Shown here: piece after piece, positions 30,896-39,351 of the stretch
How positions within the stretch are numbered: the first letter of the stretch is position 1
Layout of the letters: each line of letters opens with the position of its first letter
NCBI RefSeq assembly: GCF_020866965.1
Contig: NZ_JAJATX010000011.1
Location: 43,265 to 88,238 of the forward strand
Source of the DNA: Microvirga roseola
GTDB lineage: Bacteria; Pseudomonadota; Alphaproteobacteria; Rhizobiales; Beijerinckiaceae
Length of the DNA stretch: 44,974 nt
Direction of reading: 5' to 3'
The notes under the pieces: model-generated
Told to the model about the DNA's origin: nothing
The model's database searches: none
Seen by the model: the letters and a program-made list of their open reading frames with translations, nothing else
Program-made: the position numbers and the translations under genes

Positions 30896-31993
30896 ATGGG
30901 CTTCAAGATGGGCATCGTCGGCCTGCCTAATGTGGGCAAGTCCACCCTCTTCAATGCGCTGACGCAGACTGCGGCCGCGCAGGCTGCCAATTATCCGTTC
31001 TGCACCATCGAGCCCAATGTGGGCGACGTGGCCGTGCCGGATGAGCGCCTGGACCAGCTGGCGGGCATCGCGGGCTCGGCCCAGATCATCCCGACCCGCC
31101 TCACCTTCGTGGACATCGCCGGCCTGGTGCGAGGAGCATCCCGTGGCGAAGGCCTCGGCAACCAGTTCCTCGCCAATATCCGCGAAGTGGATGCCATCGC
31201 CCATGTGGTGCGCTGTTTCGAGGATACGGACATCACCCATGTCGAGGGGAAGATCGATCCCATCGCCGACATCGAGACCATCGAAACCGAGCTGATGCTC
31301 GCCGACCTCGACAGCCTCGAGAAGCGCGTCACCGCGCTCGAGAAGAAGGCCAAGGGCAACGACAAGGAGGCGAAGGAAACCCTCGACCTCGTCAACCGCA
31401 CCCTGCCCCTGCTGCGCGAGGGCAAGCCCGCCCGCATGGTCGAGCGCAAGCCGGAGGAAGAGCGCGTATTCCAGATGCTGGGCCTCCTCTCCTCCAAGCC
31501 CGTTCTCTATGTGTGCAACGTGGAGGAGGCCTCCGCCGATCAGGGCAACGAGTTCTCGGCACGGGTATTCGAGCGCGCGAAGGAAGAGGGCGCCAAGGCC
31601 GTCGTGGTCTCCGCCAAGATCGAGAGCGAAATCGCCGTTCTGCCGCCCGAGGAGCAGAAGGAATATCTCGATGCCGTCGGCCTTACGGAGCCCGGCCTCA
31701 ACCGGGTGATCCGCGCCGGCTACGAGTTGTTGGGCCTTATCACCTATTTCACCGTCGGCCCCAAGGAAGCGCGCGCCTGGACGATCACCAAGGGCACGAA
31801 GGCTCCCGGCGCCGCCGGCGTGATCCACACGGATTTCGAGAAGGGCTTCATCCGCGCCGAGACCATCGCCTATGCGGATTACGTCTCGCTGAAAGGCGAA
31901 GCAGGCGCGCGCGATGCGGGCAAGCTGCGGCTGGAAGGCAAGGAGTACACGGTGCAGGACGGCGACGTCATGCACTTCCGCTTCAACACCTGA
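30896..31993 (+). CDS. ychF: YchF/OLA1 family GTPase-fold ATPase
   Basis: YchF is a redox- and ribosome-linked ATPase of the Obg family. The 365-residue product has the P-loop GLPNVGKSTLFNALT (about 8-22), the family NYPFCTIEPNVG, switch region FVDIAGLVRGASRGEGLGN (about 75-93; the hydrophobic residue at the catalytic Gln position is typical of HAS-GTPases), an NMxE-like base-recognition segment that reads YVCNVEE (ATP preference), a coiled insert rich in Glu/Lys (about 130-160), and a C-terminal TGS domain ending DGDVMHFRFN. It follows pth closely. Confidence 0.96.
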   Translation: MGFKMGIVGLPNVGKSTLFNALTQTAAAQAANYPFCTIEPNVGDVAVPDERLDQLAGIAGSAQIIPTRLTFVDIAGLVRGASRGEGLGNQFLANIREVDAIAHVVRCFEDTDITHVEGKIDPIADIETIETELMLADLDSLEKRVTALEKKAKGNDKEAKETLDLVNRTLPLLREGKPARMVERKPEEERVFQMLGLLSSKPVLYVCNVEEASADQGNEFSARVFERAKEEGAKAVVVSAKIESEIAVLPPEEQKEYLDAVGLTEPGLNRVIRAGYELLGLITYFTVGPKEARAWTITKGTKAPGAAGVIHTDFEKGFIRAETIAYADYVSLKGEAGARDAGKLRLEGKEYTVQDGDVMHFRFNT

Positions 31994-32053
31994 ACCTGAC
32001 GGAATCCTGAACGGACGCTTCTCAGGACGTTCAGGGCTGTTCCGGCAAAAAGG

Positions 32054-32083
32054 GCCTGCATGGGGGTTTAAAGTCATGCAGGC
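32054..32083 (+). promoter_or_regulatory. Inverted repeat over the start codon of the small membrane gene
   Basis: GCCTGCAT (32054-32061) pairs perfectly with ATGCAGGC (32076-32083). The second arm begins at the ATG itself and the 14-base loop holds the GGGGG ribosome-binding-site candidate. If folded, the RNA would occlude initiation at this ATG; a start 27 bases later (32103) would be outside the hairpin. Confidence 0.5.
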
Positions 32084-32252
32084 TGCACTTGAAGATAACG
32101 TCATGACATTCGGAAATTCCATCATCTCGTCGAGCCTCGGCGGCGCAGAGCTTTTCGTCGCTGCGCTGGTCGCCTGCGGGCTTCTCATGATTGCCATATC
32201 GGCCCTGCTGCCCAAGGATTCCAACGACAAGCTGGAATGGTGGGAGCGCTGA
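32076..32252 (+). CDS. 58-residue single-pass membrane protein
   Basis: This small protein has a polar N-terminus, one transmembrane helix (AELFVAALVACGLLMIAISA, about 23-43) and a charged C-terminal tail (LPKDSNDKLEWWER). I recognise no family. It starts either at ATG 32076 (GGGGG upstream but inside a hairpin) or at ATG 32103 (GAAGA upstream), which would give 49 residues. It follows ychF by 82 bases on the same strand. The C-terminal tail with two Trp residues at the membrane face and the helix are typical of small envelope regulators, but no function can be claimed. Confidence 0.65.
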   Translation: MQAALEDNVMTFGNSIISSSLGGAELFVAALVACGLLMIAISALLPKDSNDKLEWWER

Positions 32253-32279
32253 GCGCTCTCACCCGAGAGGGCTCGCTCT

Positions 32280-32747
32280 CTATGGAAGCCTGAGCGCCTT
32301 CGGCCCGATTCCGAGACCGATCTGCAAGCTGTCCGCAATGCGCTGAGCGCGGTCGATGAAGAAGTCCGCCACTTCGGGCTCACAGATTTCACGCGCCGTC
32401 TCCTCGAACAATGCGATCCAGAGGGCGAACAGCTCGGGCGTGAGGTCGAAACCCCTATGGGCCGCCTGCGGCTTTCCCTGGTAGCGGGTGGTTCTGAGAG
32501 CGACTGCCGACCAGAAATCCGTCATCCGCGCGAGGTGCTGGCTCCAGCGGCCGGCCAGGGGCTTCTGAAAGATGGGGCCAAGTTCGGGGTCACGGATCAC
32601 CCGGTCGTAAAAGGTCTCCACAAGCTGCCGGATCAGCTCCTCCGAAACGCCCTCGGCCGGGCTGACGATCGGGATGCTGCGGCCTGCTGCTGACTGGGCC
32701 AATCGGGCCTCCTTTCGGCAAAACGGGACGGGAGCCTTATCCCCCAT
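32280..32747 (-). CDS. Group III truncated haemoglobin
   Basis: This 155-residue protein is a group III truncated globin (glbP/Ctb type), a small haem protein that binds O2 or NO and may support respiration or NO defence. The core begins VETFYDRVIRDPELGPIFQK, continues HLARMTDFWSAVALRT and the proximal His is the one in PQAAHRGFDL, by alignment from memory with Campylobacter Ctb (KKHLDL, His72). The distal Trp position is kept in ALWIALFEE. I chose the ATG at 32747; a TTG at 32777 is in frame. About 35 N-terminal residues precede the globin fold and look unconserved. Confidence 0.85.
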   Translation of the reverse strand: MGDKAPVPFCRKEARLAQSAAGRSIPIVSPAEGVSEELIRQLVETFYDRVIRDPELGPIFQKPLAGRWSQHLARMTDFWSAVALRTTRYQGKPQAAHRGFDLTPELFALWIALFEETAREICEPEVADFFIDRAQRIADSLQIGLGIGPKALRLP

Positions 32748-32813
32748 CCCGTTCAATCGATCCTTGCGAAAGGTCAAGCCGGGCCAACTGCCATCGGCCC
32801 GGCTTGCCGATCA

Positions 32814-32996
32814 TTAGTGGTGGCCGCGGATAATCGGAGGCTTCGCCTGCGGTCCATGGGGATATTCCCGGCTGTGGGAGTGAGTGCTCAGCTCCATCTG
32901 CTGACCGGTCTCGTTCTCAGCTCCGTAGAATACCCCATGAAGTCCCCAGTAGCCGCTCACGAGCACCAGGAGGGCGACGGCAAGTCCGGCCGGCAC
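32814..32996 (-). CDS. Small membrane peptide with His-rich tail (frame overlap with the DoxX-like gene)
   Basis: This 60-residue frame starts with a GTG and encodes a membrane helix (AGLAVALLVLVSGYWGLHGV) and a C-terminal tail rich in His (STHSHSREYPHGPQ and ending GHH), which could bind a metal. It overlaps the end of the upstream DoxX-like gene by 80 bases in another frame. Its hydrophobic sequence looks real, while the overlapping end of the DoxX-like frame looks like non-coding (RTCRRPPGARERLLG). So the helix may be the true C-terminal end of the larger protein after a frameshift, or a separate coupled gene. Confidence 0.5.
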   Translation of the reverse strand: MPAGLAVALLVLVSGYWGLHGVFYGAENETGQQMELSTHSHSREYPHGPQAKPPIIRGHH

Positions 32997-34038
32997 CGTG
33001 GCCAGGCTGCCGAAGCGGCAGAGAATTCGGCATCTTTGCGGCAGCCGCCTTGGCTTCGCGGCAGGGGTCGGCGGCCACGAGAAAGAGCGCCGCCATGATC
33101 AGCGCATGGCCCACGAGGTCGATGCGGCCGAAGGGGTAGACCGCAGTGAAGAAGATCACCAGCAGGGCCACGGCCGAGAGGCGACGCACCAGCGGTGTCC
33201 AGAGCAGGCCGAAGCCCAGGGTGAACTCGGCGACGCCCGCCATCGGAATGAACACGTCGCGCGGCATGCCGAAGGTCAGGAAGGGCTTCTCCTCCACGAG
33301 CGGATAGAACCAGTCCGGATAGGCGAACTTCTCAAGGCTCGACCACATGAGCGCGATCGCAATACCCCAGCGGAGCGCCAGGAATCGGCGCGCGCGCCAC
33401 TTCTCGTCATTCGAGGAGGCCATCAGCAGATAGGCGGAGACGCCGACGCCAAGAGCCAGATAGTCGAGCAGGTGGAAAAAGTCGTATTCGCGCAGCGCCA
33501 CCACCCACAGGGTGATGATGCCGGCGGCTGCAATCGGCATCGTCCGGCGCGAGAACACGCAGGCTGCGATCAGAAGCTGCGCCCAGGAGATCAGCTCGGA
33601 ATCCGTCTTGAGATCGGGGGTGAGATAGATGCCGCCGACCGCAAAGATGGCGACGAAGTAGGCGCCGATGGAGGCGCGCATGAAGTCGTCCGACCGGCTC
33701 CAGAGTGGCGCGCTGATTTTGTCGAGGCCCGTCTGGACCGCACGACCCAGCGTCATGCGTTCCACGGCAAGCGTGGCCAAGAAGAAGGCCAACACCAGGC
33801 CGATCCCGGTCCAGAACCATGGATTCGTCAGGGTTGTGGAAATCGGCTGGGGAGCCGCATCGACGATATAGGGTGCAAACCATTTCACATGGGCTTGGGC
33901 CGGCAGCGCAAACACGGCCCCGGCGCTCAGGGCTGCAAGGCCTGCAGCCACACGGCTCAACGAAAGCGGATTTCTCTCTCTTGTCTCATTTCCTGGCTCA
34001 CGCGGCCCAAGGCCGTTCGCGGCATGTACGCAAGACAT
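32917..34038 (-). CDS. DoxX-like multi-pass membrane protein
   Basis: This 373-residue protein has a signal peptide-like N-terminus (about 28-48) and AHVKWFAPYIVDAAPQP, similar to the start of copper-resistance CopC-type proteins, then about eight membrane segments. The last three (FIPMAGVAEFTLGFGLLWTP, LSAVALLVIFFTAVYPFGRI, HALIMAALFLVAADP) have the pattern of DoxX/quinol-oxidase-associated proteins. The C-terminal 40 residues after ADPCREAKAAAAK look non-conserved (RQPGHGAGRTCRRPP), and a better-looking helix continues in another frame (see the 60-residue entry). The ATG at 34038 has GAGGA just upstream. Confidence 0.78.
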   Translation of the reverse strand: MSCVHAANGLGPREPGNETRERNPLSLSRVAAGLAALSAGAVFALPAQAHVKWFAPYIVDAAPQPISTTLTNPWFWTGIGLVLAFFLATLAVERMTLGRAVQTGLDKISAPLWSRSDDFMRASIGAYFVAIFAVGGIYLTPDLKTDSELISWAQLLIAACVFSRRTMPIAAAGIITLWVVALREYDFFHLLDYLALGVGVSAYLLMASSNDEKWRARRFLALRWGIAIALMWSSLEKFAYPDWFYPLVEEKPFLTFGMPRDVFIPMAGVAEFTLGFGLLWTPLVRRLSAVALLVIFFTAVYPFGRIDLVGHALIMAALFLVAADPCREAKAAAAKMPNSLPLRQPGHGAGRTCRRPPGARERLLGTSWGILRS

Positions 34039-34250
34039 GACATCCTCGTTCTTGAAAGTCCTGATTGGATGCCGAAGAGATAGACCCGTGAGGGGACGGA
34101 GGAAATTCAGATCAAGCCCTTAAGGGCTTTTCCGTAAGCCTGCCATAGGCTTGGCCGTACGAGACATCCATACCCGGCAACCCGCTTTTCAGCCCGAGGG
34201 ATCGTTTCCGAACCTTGAGCGTTGTGCCCCGGCCACCATCGAAACCGGAC
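34039..34250. other. Divergent gap between DoxX-like gene and nfi
   Basis: About 210 bases without a gene. It holds a 16-bp palindrome AAGCCCTTAAGGGCTT (34114-34129) followed by TT, and a second small hairpin AAGCCT-GCCAT-AGGCTT (34136-34152). These may be stem-loops or operators for the divergent promoters. I see no clear -10/-35 pair. Confidence 0.4.
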
Positions 34251-34919
34251 ATGCAGCTTCATCGCCGACACGCTTGGGACCTCTCTCCCTCCGAGGCTAT
34301 CGCCCTCCAGCAGGAGCTGCGGAACGAGGTCGTCTCGGACCGCCCCATCGATCTACAGGCGGTCGAGCTTGTGGCGGGTGTCGATGTGAGCGTGAAGAAC
34401 GAGCAGTCGCAGGCAGCCATCGTCGTCATGACCTATCCGGGCTTCCTTCCGGTGGAGACGGTGCTAGCGCAGCGCCCGACCCCCTTCCCTTATGTGCCTG
34501 GCCTCCTGAGCTTTCGCGAGGGGCCCGTCCTCGAAGAAGCATTCGAGAAGCTGAAAGCGGAGCCGGACGTCTTCCTCTTCGACGGCATGGGCATCGCCCA
34601 TCCCCGCCGCACCGGCATCGCAAGCCATATGGGCCTGTGGCTGCAGCGCCCGACCATCGGCTGCGGCAAGACGCTTCTCTGCGGGCGCTACAAGGATCTT
34701 GCCGAGGAGAAAGGCTCCGCCTCTCCCCTGATCGACCGGAAGGAAGCCATCGGCGTGGCCTTACGCACCCGCACCGCCAAGAACCCGATGTTCGTCTCCC
34801 CCGGCCACTTGGCAGACATCCCGACGGCAACCGAACTCGTTCTGCGCTGCTGCCTGAAGTACCGCCTGCCGGAACCGATCCGCATGGCGCATAACGCAGC
34901 GGGGGAGTTCTCGCCGTAA
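34251..34919 (+). CDS. nfi: Deoxyinosine 3'-endonuclease (endonuclease V)
   Basis: Endonuclease V nicks DNA near deoxyinosine from adenine deamination. The 222-residue product has the family length. The first catalytic Asp is in LVAGVDVSVKN (about 45-55), the Glu in PYVPGLLSFREGPVL (about 95-110), and the second Asp with the wedge and His in FLFDGMGIAHPRRTGIASHM (about 122-141). CGKTLLCG (about 155) carries the conserved Lys. I chose the ATG at 34251, a good match to the E. coli enzyme length (223 residues). No repair partners are adjacent; the repair genes uvrC and the Y-family polymerase lie elsewhere in the window. Confidence 0.95.
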   Translation: MQLHRRHAWDLSPSEAIALQQELRNEVVSDRPIDLQAVELVAGVDVSVKNEQSQAAIVVMTYPGFLPVETVLAQRPTPFPYVPGLLSFREGPVLEEAFEKLKAEPDVFLFDGMGIAHPRRTGIASHMGLWLQRPTIGCGKTLLCGRYKDLAEEKGSASPLIDRKEAIGVALRTRTAKNPMFVSPGHLADIPTATELVLRCCLKYRLPEPIRMAHNAAGEFSP

Positions 34920-35105
34920 GCGTCCTCGCCATTGCGCACCGCTCTGTTTCCCGCATGCATCGCGCCCGCATTCCACCCCGTTGAGCGCTGCGAACCTGCG
35001 CGAAACGCTACTACGTCACCAAACCTATCTGTTCGGAGAGTTGGCGTGCGCAAGCCCGTTGGCGACAGATGGGGGCAATAGACATCCTTTCAAAGGAGCC
35101 ATAGG

Positions 35106-37574
35106 ATGGCGCGCTCCTTTCTTTATTCAAATGCATTGTCCTGGGAAGAACTCTTCTCGGGTCCATACACGATTGCCTCGTCATCAGACACTTCTTTCAT
35201 CGTGAGCAAGACGATCCACGGCGTCGAGTGCAGTATAGCTTACACCGGCAATGCATTGCTTGGTGACAGTCCGGTCATAAACGAGGTCTTGGTCACAAGT
35301 CGGCAGACCGGTGCAGAGTTGGCGCGCATCGTAAGGTACTGGAACGAAGAAAACGACCCCGACGTCACCCGATCAATCGAAGAGTTGCAGAGCGGTGGCT
35401 TCGACGCGTTTGCGCACATTATGAACGGCGAAAAATCGTGTGTCCAAATCGGGTCAGCTCAAGGAGACACCATCATAGGTGTCGATACCGATACTGATAC
35501 TGATGACCTCAATGGCAGGTCCGGTAATGACATCCTGATTGGCGGTGCCGGCGGCGACATCTTGTCGGGAGACGATGGCTTTGACTACGCTTCTTATCAG
35601 ACTGCCAGCGCAGGCGTCATTGTATCCTTGAGCGGCTACCCCGGCTCCAATACCGGAGATGCGCATTGGGATCGGTTCTATGGCGTCGAAGGGCTGATCG
35701 GTTCTGCTCATAGCGATCATCTCATCGGCAATCGTTGGAAAAATCATCTGCTGGGTGGGAATGAGAACGATACGTTGTCTGGAACCAGCGGAGACGGTGG
35801 GCTTTTTGGAGAGCCCGGCGACGACACTCTCGATGGCGGCTCGGGCATAGATACGGCACAGTTTCGCTTCAACCGCGCCGACTACGACATCGCCGATGCA
35901 GGCGACGGCCATTGGCGTGTGAGCGATCGGACAGAAGACCGGGACGGGACTTCTTTGATCACCAACATCGAGTTCCTGAAATTCGCCGATCAAACCATCG
36001 CGGCACCGACCGGCTCAGGACCTATCTACGGCACCCCTGGCGCGGACTCGCTTTCAGGCACCCCTGGCGTGGATACAATTTACGGCGGCGGTAGCAATGA
36101 CACCGTGCGTGGCGGCGACGACAGCGACATCATCTACGGCGATGCGGACGATGATGATCTCTATGGCAATGCCGGGGCGGACTCGCTCGTTGGCGGAGCC
36201 GGGGACGATGAGCTAAGCGGCGACATGGGAGACGATACCCTTATAGGCGGCAGCGACAACGATTTTATGTGGGGCTCCGGCGGGGGCAACGACGTTTTCG
36301 ACGGTGGCGAGGGCACGGACAAGGTCAGCTATTATGGCGCCTCCAGCATCCAGCTCTACATGCAGCGACTGGGCGACGGCACGATCGCGGCAACAGACGC
36401 CAGCCGGGGAGTGGCTGCGGGTGATACCTTCATAGGCGTCGAGATCATCGACGGCACGGCCCAGGCCGACACCATCGAGGGCACCACGGGAGCGCAGACC
36501 TTCTGGGGGGCTGAGGGGGCCGATGTGCTCGCTGGCAGTGAAGGCAGTGACGAACTCAATGGCAGCGAGGACAACGACATTCTCGATGGCGGGGCCGACA
36601 ACGATACCGTGGTGTTCGCCGGCAACCGGGAAGACTACATGATCTCGAAGGAAGGCGAAGCCTTCATCGTTGCCGACAAACGCAGCACCGATAGCGATGG
36701 AACCGACACGGTTCTCAACATGGAGATCTTCCGGTTCGCCGACGGCTCGATCACTGCGGGAAACCTGATCAACACGGCCCCCACAGCCATAGCATTAAAT
36801 TTCGACGTGGTGGCCGAGAACACCAGAACCGGCACTGCGTTCGGTCAGTTCAAGGTGATCAATACCGCCAGTGACACGCATCGCTTCGAGCTCACCGACA
36901 CTGCGGGCGGCCGCTTCGCCATTGATGCCGCCACCGGCGCCTTGGGCGTGGCCGACGGCGTCCGTCTCGATCACGAGCAGGCGACGAGGCACAGCATCAC
37001 GGTGAAAGCCACCGACGGAGCCGGAGCATCAGTCACGAGAACCCTGTTCATCACGGTCGATGATGTCCTGAATGAGACCGCAACCGGCGGTGCCCTGGGC
37101 GACCTGATCCTGGGCGGGGCTGGCCGGGACATCTTCTCCGGCGCCGGCGGCAACGACACCCTCGATGGCGGTGCAAGCCACGACCGTCTGAACGGCGAGT
37201 CCGGCAACGACAAGCTCTCTGGCGGCAAGGGCAAGGACAGCCTGACCGGCGGCACGGGCCGGGACACCTTCGCCTTCGGCGACAAGGAGACGGGCCGATC
37301 CAAGTCCAAGGCGGACTACGTCCTCGATTTCTCCGGCCGTCAAAAGGACAAGCTCGACCTGAAGGCCGTTGACGCCAACACGAAGAACCGGGGCGACCAG
37401 AAGTTCTCCTTCATCGGCGACAAGGAGGCTTTCACCAAGGCCGGCCAGGTGCGCTATGAGAAGACGAAGAAGTATACTTACGTCTACCTCAACACCGACA
37501 ACGAAAAGTCGGCCGAAGCGGTGATCAAGCTGAAGGGATCCATCGACCTCAGCAAGAGCCGGTTCGTGCTCTAG
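35106..37574 (+). CDS. RTX (haemolysin-type) calcium-binding secreted protein
   Basis: This 822-residue protein is built from GGxGxDxLx nonapeptides that bind calcium in beta-roll blocks. They occur in blocks at about residues 135-165, 215-245, 300-410, 445-500 and 655-720 (for example GGAGDDELSG and GGAGRDIFSGAGGNDTLDGG). A cadherin-like/Ig domain lies at about 555-655 (LNFDVVAENTRTGTAFGQ to ITVDD). The last 100 residues end in ...LSKSRFVL, fitting a type I secretion signal. The first 115 residues are a non-repeat domain I do not recognise; I see no enzymatic motif. No hlyB/hlyD pair is adjacent. AAAGGAG precedes the ATG. The GC content jumps within the gene (see findings). Confidence 0.9.
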   Translation: MARSFLYSNALSWEELFSGPYTIASSSDTSFIVSKTIHGVECSIAYTGNALLGDSPVINEVLVTSRQTGAELARIVRYWNEENDPDVTRSIEELQSGGFDAFAHIMNGEKSCVQIGSAQGDTIIGVDTDTDTDDLNGRSGNDILIGGAGGDILSGDDGFDYASYQTASAGVIVSLSGYPGSNTGDAHWDRFYGVEGLIGSAHSDHLIGNRWKNHLLGGNENDTLSGTSGDGGLFGEPGDDTLDGGSGIDTAQFRFNRADYDIADAGDGHWRVSDRTEDRDGTSLITNIEFLKFADQTIAAPTGSGPIYGTPGADSLSGTPGVDTIYGGGSNDTVRGGDDSDIIYGDADDDDLYGNAGADSLVGGAGDDELSGDMGDDTLIGGSDNDFMWGSGGGNDVFDGGEGTDKVSYYGASSIQLYMQRLGDGTIAATDASRGVAAGDTFIGVEIIDGTAQADTIEGTTGAQTFWGAEGADVLAGSEGSDELNGSEDNDILDGGADNDTVVFAGNREDYMISKEGEAFIVADKRSTDSDGTDTVLNMEIFRFADGSITAGNLINTAPTAIALNFDVVAENTRTGTAFGQFKVINTASDTHRFELTDTAGGRFAIDAATGALGVADGVRLDHEQATRHSITVKATDGAGASVTRTLFITVDDVLNETATGGALGDLILGGAGRDIFSGAGGNDTLDGGASHDRLNGESGNDKLSGGKGKDSLTGGTGRDTFAFGDKETGRSKSKADYVLDFSGRQKDKLDLKAVDANTKNRGDQKFSFIGDKEAFTKAGQVRYEKTKKYTYVYLNTDNEKSAEAVIKLKGSIDLSKSRFVL

Positions 37575-37599
37575 GACAGGTCGCGATCCGACCATCGGA

Positions 37600-37629
37600 G
37601 GGGACAGGCTGTGGCTTGTCCCCTTCTTT
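37600..37629 (+). terminator. Rho-independent terminator after the RTX gene
   Basis: GGGGACA pairs with TGTCCCC (37617-37623; the stem extends with GGC/GCT) and is followed by TTCTTTTTC. It lies 25 bases after the TAG. Confidence 0.85.
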
Positions 37630-37728
37630 TTCGGCAAGCCTCGACCTGGAGACAGGGAACGGTTGCGGCAGCGGGTCTCCCGCGAGACGACGCTTTGTGC
37701 TAGGGCAAGCCCCGACAAGGGACTGCTC

Positions 37729-38739
37729 ATGCATTATTTCGAAGATCTCACCCCTGGCACGAGCCGGATGCTCGGCCCGGTCACCGTCTCGAAGGACGAT
37801 ATCCTCGCCTATGCGCGGGAATACGATCCGCAACCCTTCCATGTGGACGAGATCGCCGCCAAGGACAGCTTCATCGGCACTCTCATTGCGTCGGGCTGGC
37901 ACAGCTGCTGCATCAACATGCGCCTCTTCGCCGATGGGCTGGTCCTGGCCTCCTCGGGAATGGGGGCCCCGGGCATCGATGAGGTGAAATGGCTCAAGCC
38001 AGTGCGGCCCGGCGATACCCTGCGCTCGCGCATGACGGTCCTGGAAAGCCGTCCTTCCAAGAGCCGCCCGTCCATCGGCCTCATCCAGTTCCAGTTCGAG
38101 ATGCTGAACTCGTCCGACGAGACCGTTCTGACTCAAAAGAACTGGGTGATGTTCGGCCGCAAGGGAGCCGAGCCTTTCAAGGGAGAAGGCCGAAGTGCGC
38201 TGGCCGCAGCCGCAGCCTCCCTGCCGGATTCGACGCCGGAGCGCGAGTTGCCTCCCCTCTCGCGCAACCCCTTCTTCGAAGACCTTATCATCGGCGAAAC
38301 CGATGAGCTTGGCTCCTACACCTTCCGGGCGGACGATATCGTCGATTTCGCCAGGCGCTTCGACCCGCAGCGGTTCCATGTGGATCCTGAAGCGGCCCGG
38401 AACAGCCTCTTCGGCGGGCTCTGCGCCTCGGGCTGGCACACGGCCAGCATCTGGATGAAGCTGATGGTCGTCCATCGCGAGCGTGTCCGCGCCGGAGCGC
38501 TGGCCCGCGGCGAGCGGGTCTCGCGGCTGGGCCCCTCTCCCGGCTTCACCAACCTGAAATGGCTCAAGCCCGTCTATGCGGGCGACACGGTCACCTACCG
38601 CTCGACCGTGACGGGCAAGCGGGTTTCCGCCTCCCGCCCCGGCTGGGGTCTGGTGTTCCACCACAACACGGGCGTGAACCAGCACGGCGAAGACGTCTTC
38701 GCCTTCGATGGCGCGGTGTTCTGGGAGCGGCGGCCGTGA
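37729..38739 (+). CDS. Double-hotdog MaoC-like dehydratase
   Basis: This 336-residue protein consists of two MaoC/(R)-hydratase hotdog domains in tandem: first about 1-150 (YFEDLTPGTSRMLGPVTVSK, then FHVDEIAAKDSFIGTLIASG and the His of SGWHSCCIN), second about 185-336 (FFEDLIIGETDELGSYTFRA, FHVDPEAARNSLFGGLCASG, SGWHTASIW). Each repeat carries the D...F-H-V-D and A-S-G-W-H pattern, so both halves look catalytically intact. MaoC proteins hydrate trans-2-enoyl thioesters (beta-oxidation, PHA precursor supply, or ethylmalonyl-CoA pathway). AAGGGA precedes the ATG at 37729. No acyl-CoA genes are adjacent. Confidence 0.88.
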   Translation: MHYFEDLTPGTSRMLGPVTVSKDDILAYAREYDPQPFHVDEIAAKDSFIGTLIASGWHSCCINMRLFADGLVLASSGMGAPGIDEVKWLKPVRPGDTLRSRMTVLESRPSKSRPSIGLIQFQFEMLNSSDETVLTQKNWVMFGRKGAEPFKGEGRSALAAAAASLPDSTPERELPPLSRNPFFEDLIIGETDELGSYTFRADDIVDFARRFDPQRFHVDPEAARNSLFGGLCASGWHTASIWMKLMVVHRERVRAGALARGERVSRLGPSPGFTNLKWLKPVYAGDTVTYRSTVTGKRVSASRPGWGLVFHHNTGVNQHGEDVFAFDGAVFWERRP

Positions 38740-38761
38740 TCGAAGCGCGGCGGCCGGCGGA

Positions 38762-39328
38762 TTATCCCGCCTGCCTCGCTTGGGTCTCTGCATCGAGAAG
38801 GCTTCGGATCTCCACCAGAAGCGGGTGAGCGGAGGTCTGCCTCAGGCCATAGGTCAGGTTGAAGGCATAGTCGAAGTCAGGCGGGTTTCGCCCTTGCGTG
38901 TGCTGGAGAATGGTCTCCAGCTTGTCGAAGCCCTTCGCCAACACCGCTTCCGGCGTGGCAGCGCTCTCGTATTCTTCCCACAGGGACAAGGTTTCGGCGC
39001 GCTGGGCAGGCGGAAGCGGCTTCGTCAGCTCCTCCAGATCGGCGCGTTCGCGAGCAGCCTTGTTGCCGTCCTCTGCTTGGGCCACGGCAGGAACATCGCC
39101 GCTCAGGGCCTCGCCGAGATCGTGGACGATGCAGATCTTGAGCAGCTTGGTGAGGTCGATATCGCCCAAGGCATCTGCGAAGACCATCACCATGAGACAG
39201 AGGCGCCAGGTGTGCTCGGCCGTGCTCTCCGGCCGTCCGCCGGAAGTGTGACCGCTTCGCAGTACGTCCTTCAGCCTCTCGGCATTGCGCAGGAACTCGA
39301 GAGCGCCCCTGATCTCATCCCTCAGCAT
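38762..39328 (-). CDS. HD domain phosphohydrolase (YfbR/HDDC2-like)
   Basis: This 188-residue cytosolic protein is an HD-domain metal-dependent phosphohydrolase. The motif residues are seen in TAEHTWRLCLM (about 37), the HD pair in CIVHDLGEALSGD (about 70) and the final Asp in AKGFDKLETILQH (about 135). HDDC2/YfbR-type proteins are 5'-deoxyribonucleotidases with roles in nucleotide-pool balance. The substrate here is unproven. It lies 23 bases downstream of apt on the same strand and belongs to the purine-salvage side of the cluster by position. Confidence 0.88.
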   Translation of the reverse strand: MLRDEIRGALEFLRNAERLKDVLRSGHTSGGRPESTAEHTWRLCLMVMVFADALGDIDLTKLLKICIVHDLGEALSGDVPAVAQAEDGNKAARERADLEELTKPLPPAQRAETLSLWEEYESAATPEAVLAKGFDKLETILQHTQGRNPPDFDYAFNLTYGLRQTSAHPLLVEIRSLLDAETQARQAG

Positions 39329-39351
39329 GCTGGCCGCCTTCCTGGGGGCGC

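Noticed and set aside
30866..32392. 508-codon minus-strand frame across ychF
   Set aside because: It is antisense to ychF and reads as Gly/Asp/His-rich low-complexity sequence with no conserved motif.
35500..37260. Regular GGxGxD repeats considered as a DNA repeat array or CRISPR-like element
   Set aside because: The repeats are codon-level RTX nonapeptides of unequal DNA sequence and stay in frame throughout; no spacer structure exists.
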